Of a stretch of 64,000 nt of DNA, positions 1 to 8,382 are shown one piece after another. Origin of the DNA: an uncultured Coriobacteriales bacterium (GTDB lineage: Bacteria; Actinomycetota; Coriobacteriia; Coriobacteriales; QAMH01). Within the stretch, counting starts at the first letter, position 1, and each line of letters starts with the position of its first letter. A program made the position numbers and the translations under genes. Below the pieces are notes generated by a model, which saw only the letters and a program-made list of their open reading frames with translations, ran no database searches and was not told where the DNA came from. The DNA lies in assembly GCA_934646835.1 (NCBI GenBank), contig CAKUES010000007.1, positions 34,645 through 98,644 of the forward strand. The letters are read 5' to 3'.

Positions 1-780
1 GTGGCCGGTGCCCTGTTCCCGATGATCATCGTGCATGTGATTGGCGGGTCTGGTCTTTCCGCTGCGTTTCTCATGCAGGCAATCGTCGCTTTCGTCATCT
101 CTGGCATCGTTTTGTTGTTGATGCGCAACTCGCCGCGCGATATGGGGCTTGAACCTCATACGACCCCGGCAGCCCATCACCTTGCCCAGAAGCACGAGTC
201 GTCTGCCAAGGAGCTCACGGCACCGCTCTACCATCTGCTTGTCCTTGCCATGGTTGGCTGCGGCGCTGGTTGCACGGGCGGTATCGCCTACATCGGCATC
301 CTTATGACGAGCAGCGGAATCGACGAGATCTTCGCGGCCACGCTCGTCTCCATCTCCGGTCTCGCGCTCTTTGTCGGTAAGTTCGGCGTTGGAGTTGTCA
401 TCGATGCCATTGGTACCAAGCGAGCCTCTTTGATCTTTTTCACGCTCTTTGCCGGTGGTTTGTGGGTTTCTTGCGTCGCCGCCCCGATGCAGCTTGCCCC
501 GCTTTGCGTTGCCGGCGTTGTGATGTTCGGTTTGGGTGGTGCCCTCGGCTCCACGGGTGTCTCCGTCTGGGCCATCGAGTTCTCCCAGCCCAAGACGCGC
601 GGCAAGGTTGCCCGCGACTTTCAGAGCGCCTACGCCGTCGGCGGCTTCATCTTCAACCTCGTGCCCGGCGTTCTCGCACATTACGTGGGCAACTACTCTG
701 TCTCCTTCTTCTTGATGGGTGGCTTCGTCTTCACCTCGATGCTCATCATCATGTACGTCTACAACCACATCCGCAGCTAA
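1..780 (+). CDS. MFS transporter, C-terminal part (5' end outside window)
   Basis: This is the second part of a major facilitator superfamily permease of unknown substrate. The reading frame is open at base 1, so the GTG there is probably internal and the N-terminal helices are missing. The protein shows a pair of hydrophobic helices, then the cytoplasmic linker with RDMGLEPH at about residues 46-53 (a sequence often seen after helix 6 in oxalate/formate-antiporter-like MFS proteins), a polar loop, and six more hydrophobic segments ending at YNHIRS. It ends 178 bases before the convergent cyclophilin terminator. The MFS call is firm; the transported compound cannot be deduced. Confidence 0.85.
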   Translation: MAGALFPMIIVHVIGGSGLSAAFLMQAIVAFVISGIVLLLMRNSPRDMGLEPHTTPAAHHLAQKHESSAKELTAPLYHLLVLAMVGCGAGCTGGIAYIGILMTSSGIDEIFAATLVSISGLALFVGKFGVGVVIDAIGTKRASLIFFTLFAGGLWVSCVAAPMQLAPLCVAGVVMFGLGGALGSTGVSVWAIEFSQPKTRGKVARDFQSAYAVGGFIFNLVPGVLAHYVGNYSVSFFLMGGFVFTSMLIIMYVYNHIRS

Positions 781-825
781 GGCGCGAGCGCAAACATCGC
801 ATGGGGCGCCCTGCTTGCTCTTGGC

Positions 826-905
826 ATAAGTGCGGTCGATTTGGGCTGCCGGATTGAGGATTCGCCCGCACTTAATCGCAATTAAGGCGAAAACGACCGC
901 ACTTA
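826..905. repeat. Inverted repeat with AAGTGCGGTCG arms
   Basis: Arms at 826-842 and about 889-905 are complementary (core AAGTGCGGTCG / CGACCGCACTT) with a smaller inner palindrome at 872-885. A third CCGCACTT lies at about 929-936. It sits in the non-coding gap 781-1158 between convergent genes, which otherwise holds only another inverted repeat and a terminator. It is compatible with an RNA hairpin or a REP-like element; no function is shown. Confidence 0.6.
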
Positions 906-957
906 TTGCGCTTCTGGTTGCCAATCAACCGCACTTGGCATTTCTTGACCGTGGAGG

Positions 958-1062
958 CAAGCGTCCCAAAATGCACCTGGTCTTTTGTGGGACAGGGGGA
1001 GCCATGAGCTCCTTGCCGTTCTTCTTGTCCTATAAAAGACCAGGTGCATTTTGGGACGCTTG
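958..1062. repeat. Long inverted repeat, AAAAGACCAGG family (copy 1)
   Basis: Two 37-base arms (958-994 and 1026-1062) are complementary at 35 of 37 positions and flank a 31-base spacer. The arms contain CACCTGGTCTTTT and its complement. A clearly related inverted repeat lies at 29234-29333, where both the CTGGTCTTTT core and the flanking GGGACAG are conserved while the outermost bases differ. It lies between convergent genes. Confidence 0.8.
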
Positions 1063-1105
1063 CTATTTTTTGATGTTTCCGCTGCCAATCCAGCAAGTGC
1101 AATAC

Positions 1106-1139
1106 AAAGGCGGCCCCGATTGCTCGGGGCCGCCTTTTT
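1106..1139. terminator. Bidirectional intrinsic terminator
   Basis: A perfect 14 bp stem (1106-1119 with 1124-1137) has loop TTGC, GC-rich arms, a run of T on the + side and a matching run of A on the other side. It lies just downstream of the - strand cyclophilin gene ending at 1159 and could also stop transcripts arriving from the MFS gene. Confidence 0.85.
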
Positions 1140-1158
1140 AGTTGGGATGTGAGGCTTG

Positions 1159-1878
1159 TTAGTCGATGACCTTCATCGACTTGATCTTGGGCTGCTTGGC
1201 AGCCTTCGTGATCGTACCGCTCTGGGACTCGTCTGCGTACTTCAGGCTGTCGGCGACGATCTTGTCGACGACCTTCATGCCCTCCTTGTCGACCTTGCCA
1301 AATGCGGCGTAGTTGCCGTTGAGGCTGCCGGCGTAGGTCTTGGAGAGCGTGATGAAGAACTGGCCCTCTGCGGAGTTGGGGTCTGTGGCGCGGGCCATGG
1401 CGATGGTACCGCGCTTGAAGTCGTCTGCCATCTTGTTGGAGACGCCGTTGGAGGAGAACTCGCCGATGATCGGCTGACCGCTGCCGCCAGTGCCGTTGCC
1501 GTTGGGGTCGCCGCCCTGTAGGCAGAACTCGTCGACGATGCGGTGGAAGGTGAGGCCGTTGTAGAAGCCCTCGTTGGCCAGCTTGCAGAACTGGCTCACG
1601 GTGACGGGGGCGGCGCTTGCGTCGAGCGTGATGTTGATGGGGGAGTAGCCCTCGACGGTCAGCTTGATGTGGTGCTTGCCCACGGCGTACTCGTCGCCCT
1701 CCTCCGTCGTGGTGATATAGTCCACGGAGGTGTTGGTGGCGCTGATCTTGTGGTCGCTGCCGCCCGTGCTGCTCTGGTCGTTGCTGGAGCTGCTGTTGTT
1801 GTTGTCGCAGCCTGCAAGGCCCATACCGAGCGTGCCCACGAGTGCGAGGCTTGCGATGGTGGCGATTGCTTTCTTCAA
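1159..1878 (-). CDS. Cyclophilin-type peptidyl-prolyl isomerase lipoprotein
   Basis: This is a predicted cell-surface lipoprotein that catalyses cis-trans isomerisation of prolyl bonds in exported proteins. Residues 1-24 form a lipoprotein signal ending in LAGC (Cys24), followed by an Asn/Ser-rich linker. A cyclophilin domain follows from about residue 65, with the catalytic FHRI, the LQGGDP segment, the glycine loop GNGTGGSG, a GQFFITL strand and an AAFGKV strand. The key Arg of FHR and the Gln of QGGD are present, so it should be active. At 239 residues the size is normal for bacterial exported cyclophilins. A diverged paralog lies directly upstream on the same strand (gap 62 bases), so the two are probably co-transcribed. 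Confidence 0.93.
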   Translation of the reverse strand: MKKAIATIASLALVGTLGMGLAGCDNNNSSSSNDQSSTGGSDHKISATNTSVDYITTTEEGDEYAVGKHHIKLTVEGYSPINITLDASAAPVTVSQFCKLANEGFYNGLTFHRIVDEFCLQGGDPNGNGTGGSGQPIIGEFSSNGVSNKMADDFKRGTIAMARATDPNSAEGQFFITLSKTYAGSLNGNYAAFGKVDKEGMKVVDKIVADSLKYADESQSGTITKAAKQPKIKSMKVID

Positions 1879-1940
1879 GTTGTTCTCCTCGTCTGTGCTT
1901 CCAACTTGCCTAGTATGCTCTGCTTACCTGAAAGAGAGCT

Positions 1941-2744
1941 TTAGTCCTGTAGGGTGATGTACTTGATGGTGGGACACTCCTCGATCTTCTTGATTTTGCC
2001 CTTCTTGGTGGTCTTCACGCTCGCCTGCACGTCTGCGCAGATCTTGTCGAAGGTTGACACGCCGGAGGTGATCTTGGCAAAACCGGCGTACTTGCCGTCG
2101 AGGTAGCTTGCGTTGGTCAAAAAGACGTAGATGTGAGCCGCATCGCTCTTGGTGACGGTCTTCGTCTTAACGGTGCCGCTCTTGGTGGTCTTGTCCTGCT
2201 CGATGTCGTCGCGGGACATGGCGATCACACCGCGCTTGAGGCCGAGGTGGTTGTCGTCGAAGCCGGCTTCCTCGAACTCACCTGTCACCAGGTGCTTGCC
2301 ATCTGTCTTCCCGGAAGCGTCGCCGAGCTCTGCGTAGAGGTTGGGCATGAGGCTCTCGAGCTGCATGTTGTCGTAGTAGCCCTTCCTGACCAGCTTGCAG
2401 AACAGAGCGCTCGTCTTGGGGGCGTCGGCGGAGTAGATCTCGATCTCCATGCGCGGGTAGCCGGCAATCTTGAGCCAAGCGTGGTGGATGCCGGACTCGT
2501 AGGGGTCGTAGAGGATGACGGGGCCTGCGGCCTTGGTCTTGGCGTCAACGAGGCCGGGCGTGGGCTCTTCTTCCTCCGTTTTGGTGTCGGCAGCGCTCTT
2601 TGCGGGCTCCTGCACGGTTGCCGTGTTTTGGGAGTCGCTCTTGTCGGACTCGCCTTGGGTACTCGAGGAGCCCCCTCCGGTGGAGCAGCCCGCCAGTGCG
2701 ACGCACAGGGCGGTGGCAGTCATTGCAGTCAGGATTCGCTTCAA
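1941..2744 (-). CDS. Degenerate cyclophilin-like lipoprotein
   Basis: This paralog of the downstream cyclophilin probably no longer catalyses prolyl isomerisation. The start is taken as TTG at 2744 because GAGGAGG lies 6 bases upstream and the protein then opens with a clean lipoprotein signal (Cys20 in VALAGC); an ATG at 2792 would give a signal peptide with 16 extra polar residues. A Ser/Thr/Glu-rich linker precedes the cyclophilin fold. Where the partner has TFHRIVDEFCLQGGD this one reads QLESLMPNLYAELGD, so the catalytic Arg and the active-site Phe and Gln are replaced. The flanking strands (KLVRKGYYD, KRGVIAMSR, GKYAGFAKI) are kept. A binding or chaperone role is possible. Confidence 0.8.
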   Translation of the reverse strand: MKRILTAMTATALCVALAGCSTGGGSSSTQGESDKSDSQNTATVQEPAKSAADTKTEEEEPTPGLVDAKTKAAGPVILYDPYESGIHHAWLKIAGYPRMEIEIYSADAPKTSALFCKLVRKGYYDNMQLESLMPNLYAELGDASGKTDGKHLVTGEFEEAGFDDNHLGLKRGVIAMSRDDIEQDKTTKSGTVKTKTVTKSDAAHIYVFLTNASYLDGKYAGFAKITSGVSTFDKICADVQASVKTTKKGKIKKIEECPTIKYITLQD

Positions 2745-2911
2745 GTCAGGCCTCCTCAGCCCTGGTGTTAAACCTTCGCTAACAGTGCCCAAGGCGGGGC
2801 CCCTGGGTTGTCTGCTGGTTCATAATCGTCGTTGTGCGAGCGTGTTTTCGTCCTCGCTCGTAGTGCTGGATTGCTGTTGGAGCGCTTGCCTCCTTTAACC
2901 GAGCGTGATGC

Positions 2912-2950
2912 TAGGTTAGATGCGCAACCTAAGGGATTCTAGCGTATAAT
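2912..2950 (+). promoter_or_regulatory. Putative tyrA promoter with palindromic site
   Basis: A TATAAT hexamer at 2945-2950 lies about 95 bases before tyrA. Just upstream, TAGGTT (2912-2917) and AACCTA (2926-2931) form an inverted repeat where the -35 box would be, and no good -35 hexamer is seen. This suggests a regulator-dependent promoter. The rest of the gap 2745-3043 shows nothing recognisable. Confidence 0.45.
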
Positions 2951-3043
2951 CATCGAGATTTTGTGAATTCGCACTCTTGCCTCGCCACCGCGCGCTTTGT
3001 GCGGCAAAGGGGTGACGGTGCATTTTTTGTTTTAGGAGCTCGC

Positions 3044-4168
3044 ATGGCTGTTCCATTCGAGAAGGTTCTCGTCATCGGCGTCGGTCTCATCGGAGGCTCT
3101 ATCGCCGCCGCTATCAAGGCAAGCAGTCCGCTGACGGCTGTCTACGGCATCGATACGGCTCAAGATTCCCTTGACGCTGCTCTTGCCACCCATGCACTCG
3201 ACATGGCCGCGTTGCCTGACGACGAGCGTGTCGACGAGTGGCTCGCTCCCGGTGGCTGTGACCTCGTCATTCTGGCCATCCCTGTCTTTGCTGCTCGCGA
3301 TTGGTTCAAGCGCATCGCCGATTGCGGTTTTGCGGGCATCGTCACGGATACGGCCTCGACCAAGTCCGTTATCACCCAGATCGCGCTCGAGGAGCTTGGC
3401 GACGTCAGCCGCTACCTGCCTGGCCACCCCATGGCCGGTAGCGAGGTCAACGGCTTCGACGGCGCGCGTCCGGACCTCTTCCAGGGCGCGTACTGGATCT
3501 TGTGCCCGAGCGACGACACCCAAGACGAGGTCTTCCTCAAGCTGCACGAGACCTTCTCGACCCTTGGCGCGCGCATCATCTCCATTGCGCGCGACCAGCA
3601 TGACAGCGCTGTCGCCATCGTGAGCCATGTGCCCCACATGGTTGCAAGCTCCCTGGTCGAGCTCGCTGCCAACCACGCCGACGAGCGCAAGGAGCTCTTG
3701 CGCCTGGCCGCAGGTGGCTTCAAGGATTCCACCCGCATCGCCGCGGGCAGCCCGCGCCTTTGGACGGGCATCGCACTCGATAACAAGGACGCGCTTGCGG
3801 AGGGCATCAGCGAGATGCGCGAGATTCTCGGGCAGTTCGAGGATGCTATCCGCCGCGAGGATGCCGATGCGCTCAATGCATTGCTTACCCGCAGCGCGGA
3901 GTTGCGCCAGTCCCTGCCCTCCAAGTGGATTCCGGATTCTGCCAAGCTCACGCAGGTGCGCATCTCCATGAGCGATCGCCCCGGTATCATCGCCGAGGTC
4001 ACGGGCATGGCCGGACACGCCGGTTGCAACATCCAAAGCATCGAGATCGACCATATCAACGAGTCCACCGCAGTCCTCGAGCTCATCCTCACCGACGAGG
4101 GTGATATGGGCCGCCTGGGTGGAGAGCTCATCAACGGCGGCTTCGACTTCTCCTTCCGCAACCTGTAG
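3044..4168 (+). CDS. tyrA: Prephenate dehydrogenase with C-terminal ACT domain
   Basis: It oxidatively decarboxylates prephenate to 4-hydroxyphenylpyruvate with NAD+, the committed step to tyrosine. The start at 3044 is chosen because AGGAG lies 5 bases upstream and the Rossmann strand begins right after it (GVGLIGGS, about residues 11-18). The DTASTKS and HPMAGSE segments typical of TyrA follow, then the helical dimerisation region. Residues from about 300 form an ACT domain (MSDRPGIIAEVTGMAG), the usual site of feedback control by tyrosine. The 374-residue length fits the Gram-positive dehydrogenase-ACT type. The next gene, aroA, also belongs to the shikimate pathway, but a repeat element separates them. 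Confidence 0.95.
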   Translation: MAVPFEKVLVIGVGLIGGSIAAAIKASSPLTAVYGIDTAQDSLDAALATHALDMAALPDDERVDEWLAPGGCDLVILAIPVFAARDWFKRIADCGFAGIVTDTASTKSVITQIALEELGDVSRYLPGHPMAGSEVNGFDGARPDLFQGAYWILCPSDDTQDEVFLKLHETFSTLGARIISIARDQHDSAVAIVSHVPHMVASSLVELAANHADERKELLRLAAGGFKDSTRIAAGSPRLWTGIALDNKDALAEGISEMREILGQFEDAIRREDADALNALLTRSAELRQSLPSKWIPDSAKLTQVRISMSDRPGIIAEVTGMAGHAGCNIQSIEIDHINESTAVLELILTDEGDMGRLGGELINGGFDFSFRNL

Positions 4169-4186
4169 GTTTTTTGCGCCGGGCGC

Positions 4187-4304
4187 CAGGGAAACACGTG
4201 ATAAAGCAAATGCCCTCTACATGCGATTGATAAAACCGCCGGTTACGTAGGGGAGGGACCCTGTCCCTCCCTATAGGCCTCGCATTAATCCGCATTTCTC
4301 TGGG
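4187..4304 (+). repeat. CTAG-type MITE-like element, copy 1
   Basis: This 118 bp copy has imperfect terminal inverted repeats (left CCAGGGAAACACGTGAT, right ATCCGCATTTCTCTGG) and a central hairpin GGGAGGGAC-CCT-GTCCCTCCC. The CTAG ends seen in better copies are eroded to CCAG and CTGG. It lies between tyrA and aroA, in the same orientation as the other seven copies. The hairpin lacks a T run, so it is not a standard terminator. Confidence 0.8.
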
Positions 4305-4349
4305 GGTTTCCCGCAGCCGTCTGGCACTTCGATTAGAAAGGGCGACCAC

Positions 4350-5657
4350 ATGCCTTTGATCGGCAGCATTCGCGTGCCCAGCGACAAGTCCATCTCCCAT
4401 CGCGCCGTGCTCTTCTCCGCGCTTGCGCAGGGTACGAGCCACTTGCGCGACCTGCTCGTGAGCGACGACGTGCTCTCGAGCCTCGCCGCTGTGGAGAAGC
4501 TCGGCGCCCAAGTCGAGCGCCGCGAGGGCGCCCATGGCATCGATGCGGACATCACGGGTTTTGCAGGCAAACCCGCCTGCGCCGGGGAGCTCGACATCGA
4601 TTGCGGCAACTCGGGCACGACGACGCGCCTGCTCATGGGCCTTGTCTGCGGCCTTGGCGTCGACGCTGTCCTGCACGGTGACGACAGCCTCTCTTCCAGG
4701 CCGATGAAGCGCGTCATCGAGCCCTTGAGCCAGATGGGGGCATGCATCGAGAGCGAGAGTGGCACCTTGCCCGCGCATGTACGCCCTGTCCAGGGAGGAT
4801 TGCGTGCAATCGACTACACGAGCCCTAAGGCGTCTGCTCAGGTGAAGAGTGCGGTTTTGCTCGCCGGGCTGCAGGCGCAGGGGAGAACAAGCGTGACGGA
4901 GCCCGCCAAAAGCCGCGATCATACGGAGCTCTTGCTGCCTGCATTTGGCGTGCCCGTCGCAGTCGATGGCCTCACGGTGAGCGTCGGCGGCCCGGCGCAG
5001 CTGAGCGCGCATGACATGAGTGCGCCGGGCGACCCCTCGTCTGCCGCTTTCGTCGCCGTTGCCGCCGCTGTCGTCGAGGACAGCGAGGTCTGCATCGAAG
5101 GTGTGTCGCTCAACCCCACGCGCTCCGGCGCCTTCGAGGTGCTGCGCCGCATGGGTGCGCTTGTCCGCTACGAGAACACGAGGCTGGAGGGCGCGGAGCC
5201 GGTGGGCGATGTGGTTGTGAGCTATGGCCCGCAGCTTTCCGCCTGCACCGTTTCTTCCAAAGAAATCCCCACGCTGATCGACGAGATACCTGTTCTCGCG
5301 CTCGCTGCCGCGGCTGCCGAGGGCGAGACGGTCTTCGAGTCTGCCGGTGAGCTGCGCGTCAAGGAGAGCGATCGTTTTACGGCGATCGTCGATGGGCTGG
5401 CGGCATTTGGCGTGCGTGCCTGGGCCGAAGGCGACGACCTCCACATTCAGGGTACGGGCGAGCCTTTGTATTATCTTTCCGACGCTATGGAAGACGACGG
5501 TGTCGTGGAGCTTCCCACTTACCATGACCACCGTCTTGCCATGACCTGGTATCTCATGGGTCTTGCGAGCGAGGCACCCGTCACACTTGACGACGCTGCT
5601 TGCGTGAGCGTGAGTTGGCCGGGCTTCTATGCGGATATCGAGGCGCTGCTGCAGTAG
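4350..5657 (+). CDS. aroA: 3-phosphoshikimate 1-carboxyvinyltransferase (EPSP synthase)
   Basis: It transfers the enolpyruvyl group of PEP to shikimate 3-phosphate, the sixth step of the shikimate pathway, in the cytoplasm. The N-terminus has the diagnostic PSDKSISHRAV (about residues 9-19), then DCGNSGTTTRLLMG with the substrate loop, SSRPMKR, and near the C-terminus the RVKESDR segment and the DHRLAMT motif. At 435 residues it is full length for the family. The start ATG follows GAAAGGG. It is the only shikimate core gene in the window, with tyrA upstream. Confidence 0.96.
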   Translation: MPLIGSIRVPSDKSISHRAVLFSALAQGTSHLRDLLVSDDVLSSLAAVEKLGAQVERREGAHGIDADITGFAGKPACAGELDIDCGNSGTTTRLLMGLVCGLGVDAVLHGDDSLSSRPMKRVIEPLSQMGACIESESGTLPAHVRPVQGGLRAIDYTSPKASAQVKSAVLLAGLQAQGRTSVTEPAKSRDHTELLLPAFGVPVAVDGLTVSVGGPAQLSAHDMSAPGDPSSAAFVAVAAAVVEDSEVCIEGVSLNPTRSGAFEVLRRMGALVRYENTRLEGAEPVGDVVVSYGPQLSACTVSSKEIPTLIDEIPVLALAAAAAEGETVFESAGELRVKESDRFTAIVDGLAAFGVRAWAEGDDLHIQGTGEPLYYLSDAMEDDGVVELPTYHDHRLAMTWYLMGLASEAPVTLDDAACVSVSWPGFYADIEALLQ

Positions 5658-5663
5658 GCACAG

Positions 5664-5779
5664 GGCAAGGTGACACACAATGTGCCAGTGACAAAGTGTG
5701 TCACGCTGAAGGTTCGGGGATGACCGGGGGCAATCGGCGTGACACACTTTGTCACTGGCACATTGTGTGTCACCTTGCC
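5664..5779. repeat. Perfect 43 bp inverted repeat, GTCACTGGCACA family
   Basis: Arms 5664-5706 and 5737-5779 are perfectly complementary over 43 bases, with a 30-base spacer. Each arm is itself an imperfect hairpin: GTGACACAC and GTGTGTCAC flank a core TGTGCCAGTGACA. The repeat begins 7 bases after the aroA stop. It may end aroA transcripts or protect their 3' ends, although no T run follows. A close relative lies at 44217-44326. Confidence 0.85.
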
Positions 5780-5897
5780 TTTGACGCGCTGCTCCAAACG
5801 GGTCGACCCGCAGCTCGCCGATGGGGGTTAGCCCTTGCTTGCAACCCCTGTTATCATGAGGGGCTGCAATTTTGAACGAACACGAGGAGAAAACTCG

Positions 5898-6563
5898 ATG
5901 ATTATCGCTATCGACGGACCTGCCGGGTCCGGCAAGTCCACTGTTGCGAAGAAGGTCGCAAAGCTGCTCGACTCCCATTACCTCGACACGGGCGCGATGT
6001 ATCGCTGCATCGCCTGGCTCGCGCTCGAGCGCGGCGTGTCCCTTGACGACGCCGACGCTGTGGCCGAGCTTGCTGCAAGCGAGCCCATCGTCTTTGCCCA
6101 TGAGGCAGGTAATCCCCTGCCCAGCGGCGTTGCAATCGCCGGTACGGATGTCACCCTCGAGATCCGCACCCCGCGCATTGACAAGTCCGTCAGCGCCGTG
6201 AGCGCCATCCCCGCCGTGCGCGAGGCGCTTACCAACCAGCAGCGCACCATCGCCGCAAGCGACAACATCGTCATGGAGGGCCGCGACATCGGAACGGTCG
6301 TCTTCCCCAACGCAGAGGTCAAGGTCTTCCTCACCGCTAGCCCTGAGGAGCGCGCCCAGCGCCGCGCCCTGCAAAACGAGCAGCGCGGTTTTGGTGAGAC
6401 GGACGCCGCTGTCATCCTCGCCGACATCATCGCCCGCGACGAGGCTGACTCCACGCGTGACGTCGCCCCGCTCAAGCCGGCAGACGATGCCCATATGCTC
6501 GACACCACCGGCATGACCATCGACGAGGTCTGCGAGGCAATCGCCGCCCTCGCGCGCCGCTAG
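5898..6563 (+). CDS. cmk: Cytidylate kinase
   Basis: It phosphorylates CMP and dCMP with ATP to the diphosphates. The start at 5898 has GAGGAG 8 bases upstream and begins directly with the P-loop strand (IAIDGPAGSGKST, residues 3-15). The Cmk-specific LDTGAMYR follows, then the nucleotide-binding segment with MEGRDIGTVVFP and the lid with a repeated Arg pattern (RAQRRA). It has 221 residues, as expected. plsC follows after 12 bases and then ispH and der, so this is probably the head of a house-keeping operon. Confidence 0.96.
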   Translation: MIIAIDGPAGSGKSTVAKKVAKLLDSHYLDTGAMYRCIAWLALERGVSLDDADAVAELAASEPIVFAHEAGNPLPSGVAIAGTDVTLEIRTPRIDKSVSAVSAIPAVREALTNQQRTIAASDNIVMEGRDIGTVVFPNAEVKVFLTASPEERAQRRALQNEQRGFGETDAAVILADIIARDEADSTRDVAPLKPADDAHMLDTTGMTIDEVCEAIAALARR

Positions 6564-6575
6564 GGCAGGTGGCGG

Positions 6576-7379
6576 ATGGCTCGTGATAAGGAGTTGGCGC
6601 CTGCAGAGCTCACGCGCCGCATCCCCATCAGCTCCCAACCGGAGGAGTACTTCGACGTCCCCATCGAGACCGAGGGCCACAAGCCCCGTACCTGGTTGCT
6701 CGGTGCTTGCCGCGCAGTCATCGTGCCGCTGTGCAAGCTGCTCTACCGCCTCGAAGTGCGCGGCTTCGACAAGGTTCCCCAAGGCGAGGACGGACCGGTG
6801 CTCTTCGTGGCCAACCACGTGTCCTACTTCGACCCCGTCGCCCTCTGGGTTGCCGCGCAACCGCTCAACACGCGCTTCCTCGCGCGTGCTAACCTGTGGC
6901 GCGTCCCCATCTTCAAGGGCATGATCAGCCGCGTTGGCTCGATTCCCGTCGAGCCGGAAAGCGCTGACACCAAGGCGATCAAGCGCGCGGCGGCGATCCT
7001 CAAGAGGGGGGAGACCGCGTGCATCTTCGCTGAGGGCACGCGCATGCGCACGCCGGACAAGGTCTACAAGCCCCATGCCGGCTTCGTGCTCATCGCCAAC
7101 ATGGGCAAGGCCAAGATCGTACCGGTCGGCATCACGGGTGCAGATCGCATCAAGCCCTATAACAAGCCCTTCCTGCGCTTCCCCAAGCTGACGGTGACCT
7201 TTGGCGATCCCATCGACATCGCCGACTACAAGGCGCTTCCCAAAGACGAGCGCACGAAGACGATCGTCAACGACACCATGTCTGCGATCTTTGCACTGCG
7301 CGACTCCGCGGACCCGTCGCCCATCCGTCGTGGCCTTCCGCCTTACGGCGAGGTTGCAGACGAGTACTTGCCGCATTAG
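6576..7379 (+). CDS. plsC: 1-acyl-sn-glycerol-3-phosphate acyltransferase
   Basis: It acylates lysophosphatidic acid to phosphatidic acid at the membrane. The acyltransferase block I is NHVSYFD (the HX4D catalytic pair, near residue 85), followed by the Arg-containing block II and the block III sequence FAEGTRMR, where the usual Pro of FPEGTR is Ala. A short hydrophobic stretch at about residues 41-56 can anchor it. An N-terminal polar extension of about 35 residues is longer than in minimal PlsC proteins. It sits 12 bases after cmk, and plsY and gpsA of the same lipid pathway lie 2-4 kb downstream. Confidence 0.9.
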   Translation: MARDKELAPAELTRRIPISSQPEEYFDVPIETEGHKPRTWLLGACRAVIVPLCKLLYRLEVRGFDKVPQGEDGPVLFVANHVSYFDPVALWVAAQPLNTRFLARANLWRVPIFKGMISRVGSIPVEPESADTKAIKRAAAILKRGETACIFAEGTRMRTPDKVYKPHAGFVLIANMGKAKIVPVGITGADRIKPYNKPFLRFPKLTVTFGDPIDIADYKALPKDERTKTIVNDTMSAIFALRDSADPSPIRRGLPPYGEVADEYLPH

Positions 7380-7453
7380 CGATTCCTTTGGGGTTGGGTG
7401 CGATGCATCTTGCATCCGCCCGGCCCCTTTTGACTAGCAGAGGAGCATGCACT

Positions 7454-8284
7454 GTGATCATCACTGTCGCCAACAAGGCCGGCGCCTGCTACGGCGTCAA
7501 CCGCGCGCTCGAGCTCGCCCTTGGTTGCCAGGACGCGCTGCAGCCGGTTCACACGCTCGGCCCGTTGATCCACAATCCCATCGTCGTCAGCGATCTCGCC
7601 AGCAAAGGTATCACGGAGGCTGCGGGGCTTGACGACGCCGGTAGCGGCACGGTCGTCATCCGCAGCCATGGCATGCCTCCTCAGGTCATCGACGAGGCTC
7701 GCGAGCGCGGCTTCAACGTCGTTGATGCCACCTGTCCCTTTGTGAGCAAGGTGCAGATGAACGCGCGCATGCTCGGCGAGGAAGGCTATCGCGTCGTCAT
7801 CATCGGCGAGGCGGGACACGCCGAGGTCGAGGGTATACGCGCTTGGTGCGGAGACGCCGTACTCGCCGTGGTGGAGGAGCCCGACGAGCTGCCGGGCGAG
7901 CTTCCGGAGCGCATCGGCGTCGTGGTGCAGACCACGCAAAGCGAGGAACGCTACAACCGCGTGCTCGAGGCGTTGCAGGCACGCTGCGGTGACGTGCGCG
8001 CCTTCAAGACGATCTGCTCTGCCACCCAGCAACGCCAGCAGGCGGCCCAAGAGCTTGCCTCGGTCAGCGACGCGATGGTCGTCATCGGCGGGCGCAACTC
8101 CGGCAACACGCGCCGTTTGGTGGAGATTTGCGCCAAGCAATGCCCCACGCACCACATCGAGGCTGCCAGCGAGCTTAACCCTGCATGGTTTGTGGGCGCC
8201 GAGCGCGTGGGCATCACCGCTGGTGCGAGCACGCCGCAGTCCCATATCGACGCCGTTGTCGCGGTGCTGGAGCTTGTGGGCTAA
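7454..8284 (+). CDS. ispH: 4-hydroxy-3-methylbut-2-enyl diphosphate reductase
   Basis: This is the last enzyme of the MEP pathway; it makes IPP and DMAPP from HMBPP with a [4Fe-4S] cluster. I place the start at GTG 7454, with AGGAG 8 bases upstream, because the family N-terminus (VANKAGACYGV) follows at once. The three cluster cysteines are Cys12, Cys94 (ATCPFV) and Cys188 (TICSAT). Substrate-binding His residues are in GPLIHNP, RSHGMP and GEAGHAE, and the TAGASTP motif is near the end. The 276 residues match the stand-alone IspH length, with no fused S1 domain. Confidence 0.95.
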   Translation: MIITVANKAGACYGVNRALELALGCQDALQPVHTLGPLIHNPIVVSDLASKGITEAAGLDDAGSGTVVIRSHGMPPQVIDEARERGFNVVDATCPFVSKVQMNARMLGEEGYRVVIIGEAGHAEVEGIRAWCGDAVLAVVEEPDELPGELPERIGVVVQTTQSEERYNRVLEALQARCGDVRAFKTICSATQQRQQAAQELASVSDAMVVIGGRNSGNTRRLVEICAKQCPTHHIEAASELNPAWFVGAERVGITAGASTPQSHIDAVVAVLELVG

Positions 8285-8382
8285 CAATCCCCATCTGCGC
8301 GGTCTTTGCGCAAAATGAGCCGCATGCGTGCGTTATGCGGTAAGATTATTCGGTTCGACCGATACTAGAAAGAGGACCCATC

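Noticed and set aside
5600..5875. 91-codon frame after aroA
   Set aside because: It overlaps the aroA end and runs through the 43 bp inverted repeat; no ribosome site or family match.
4131..7415. Very long open frame (1094 codons) on the - strand
   Set aside because: It runs opposite to aroA, cmk and plsC, which have clear family motifs. It has no recognisable domain and arises from GC-rich codon use on the other strand.
7381..7432. Terminator between plsC and ispH
   Set aside because: GATGCA/TGCATC gives only a six-base stem and the CCTTTT run is not next to it; ispH is only 74 bases away and likely in the same operon.
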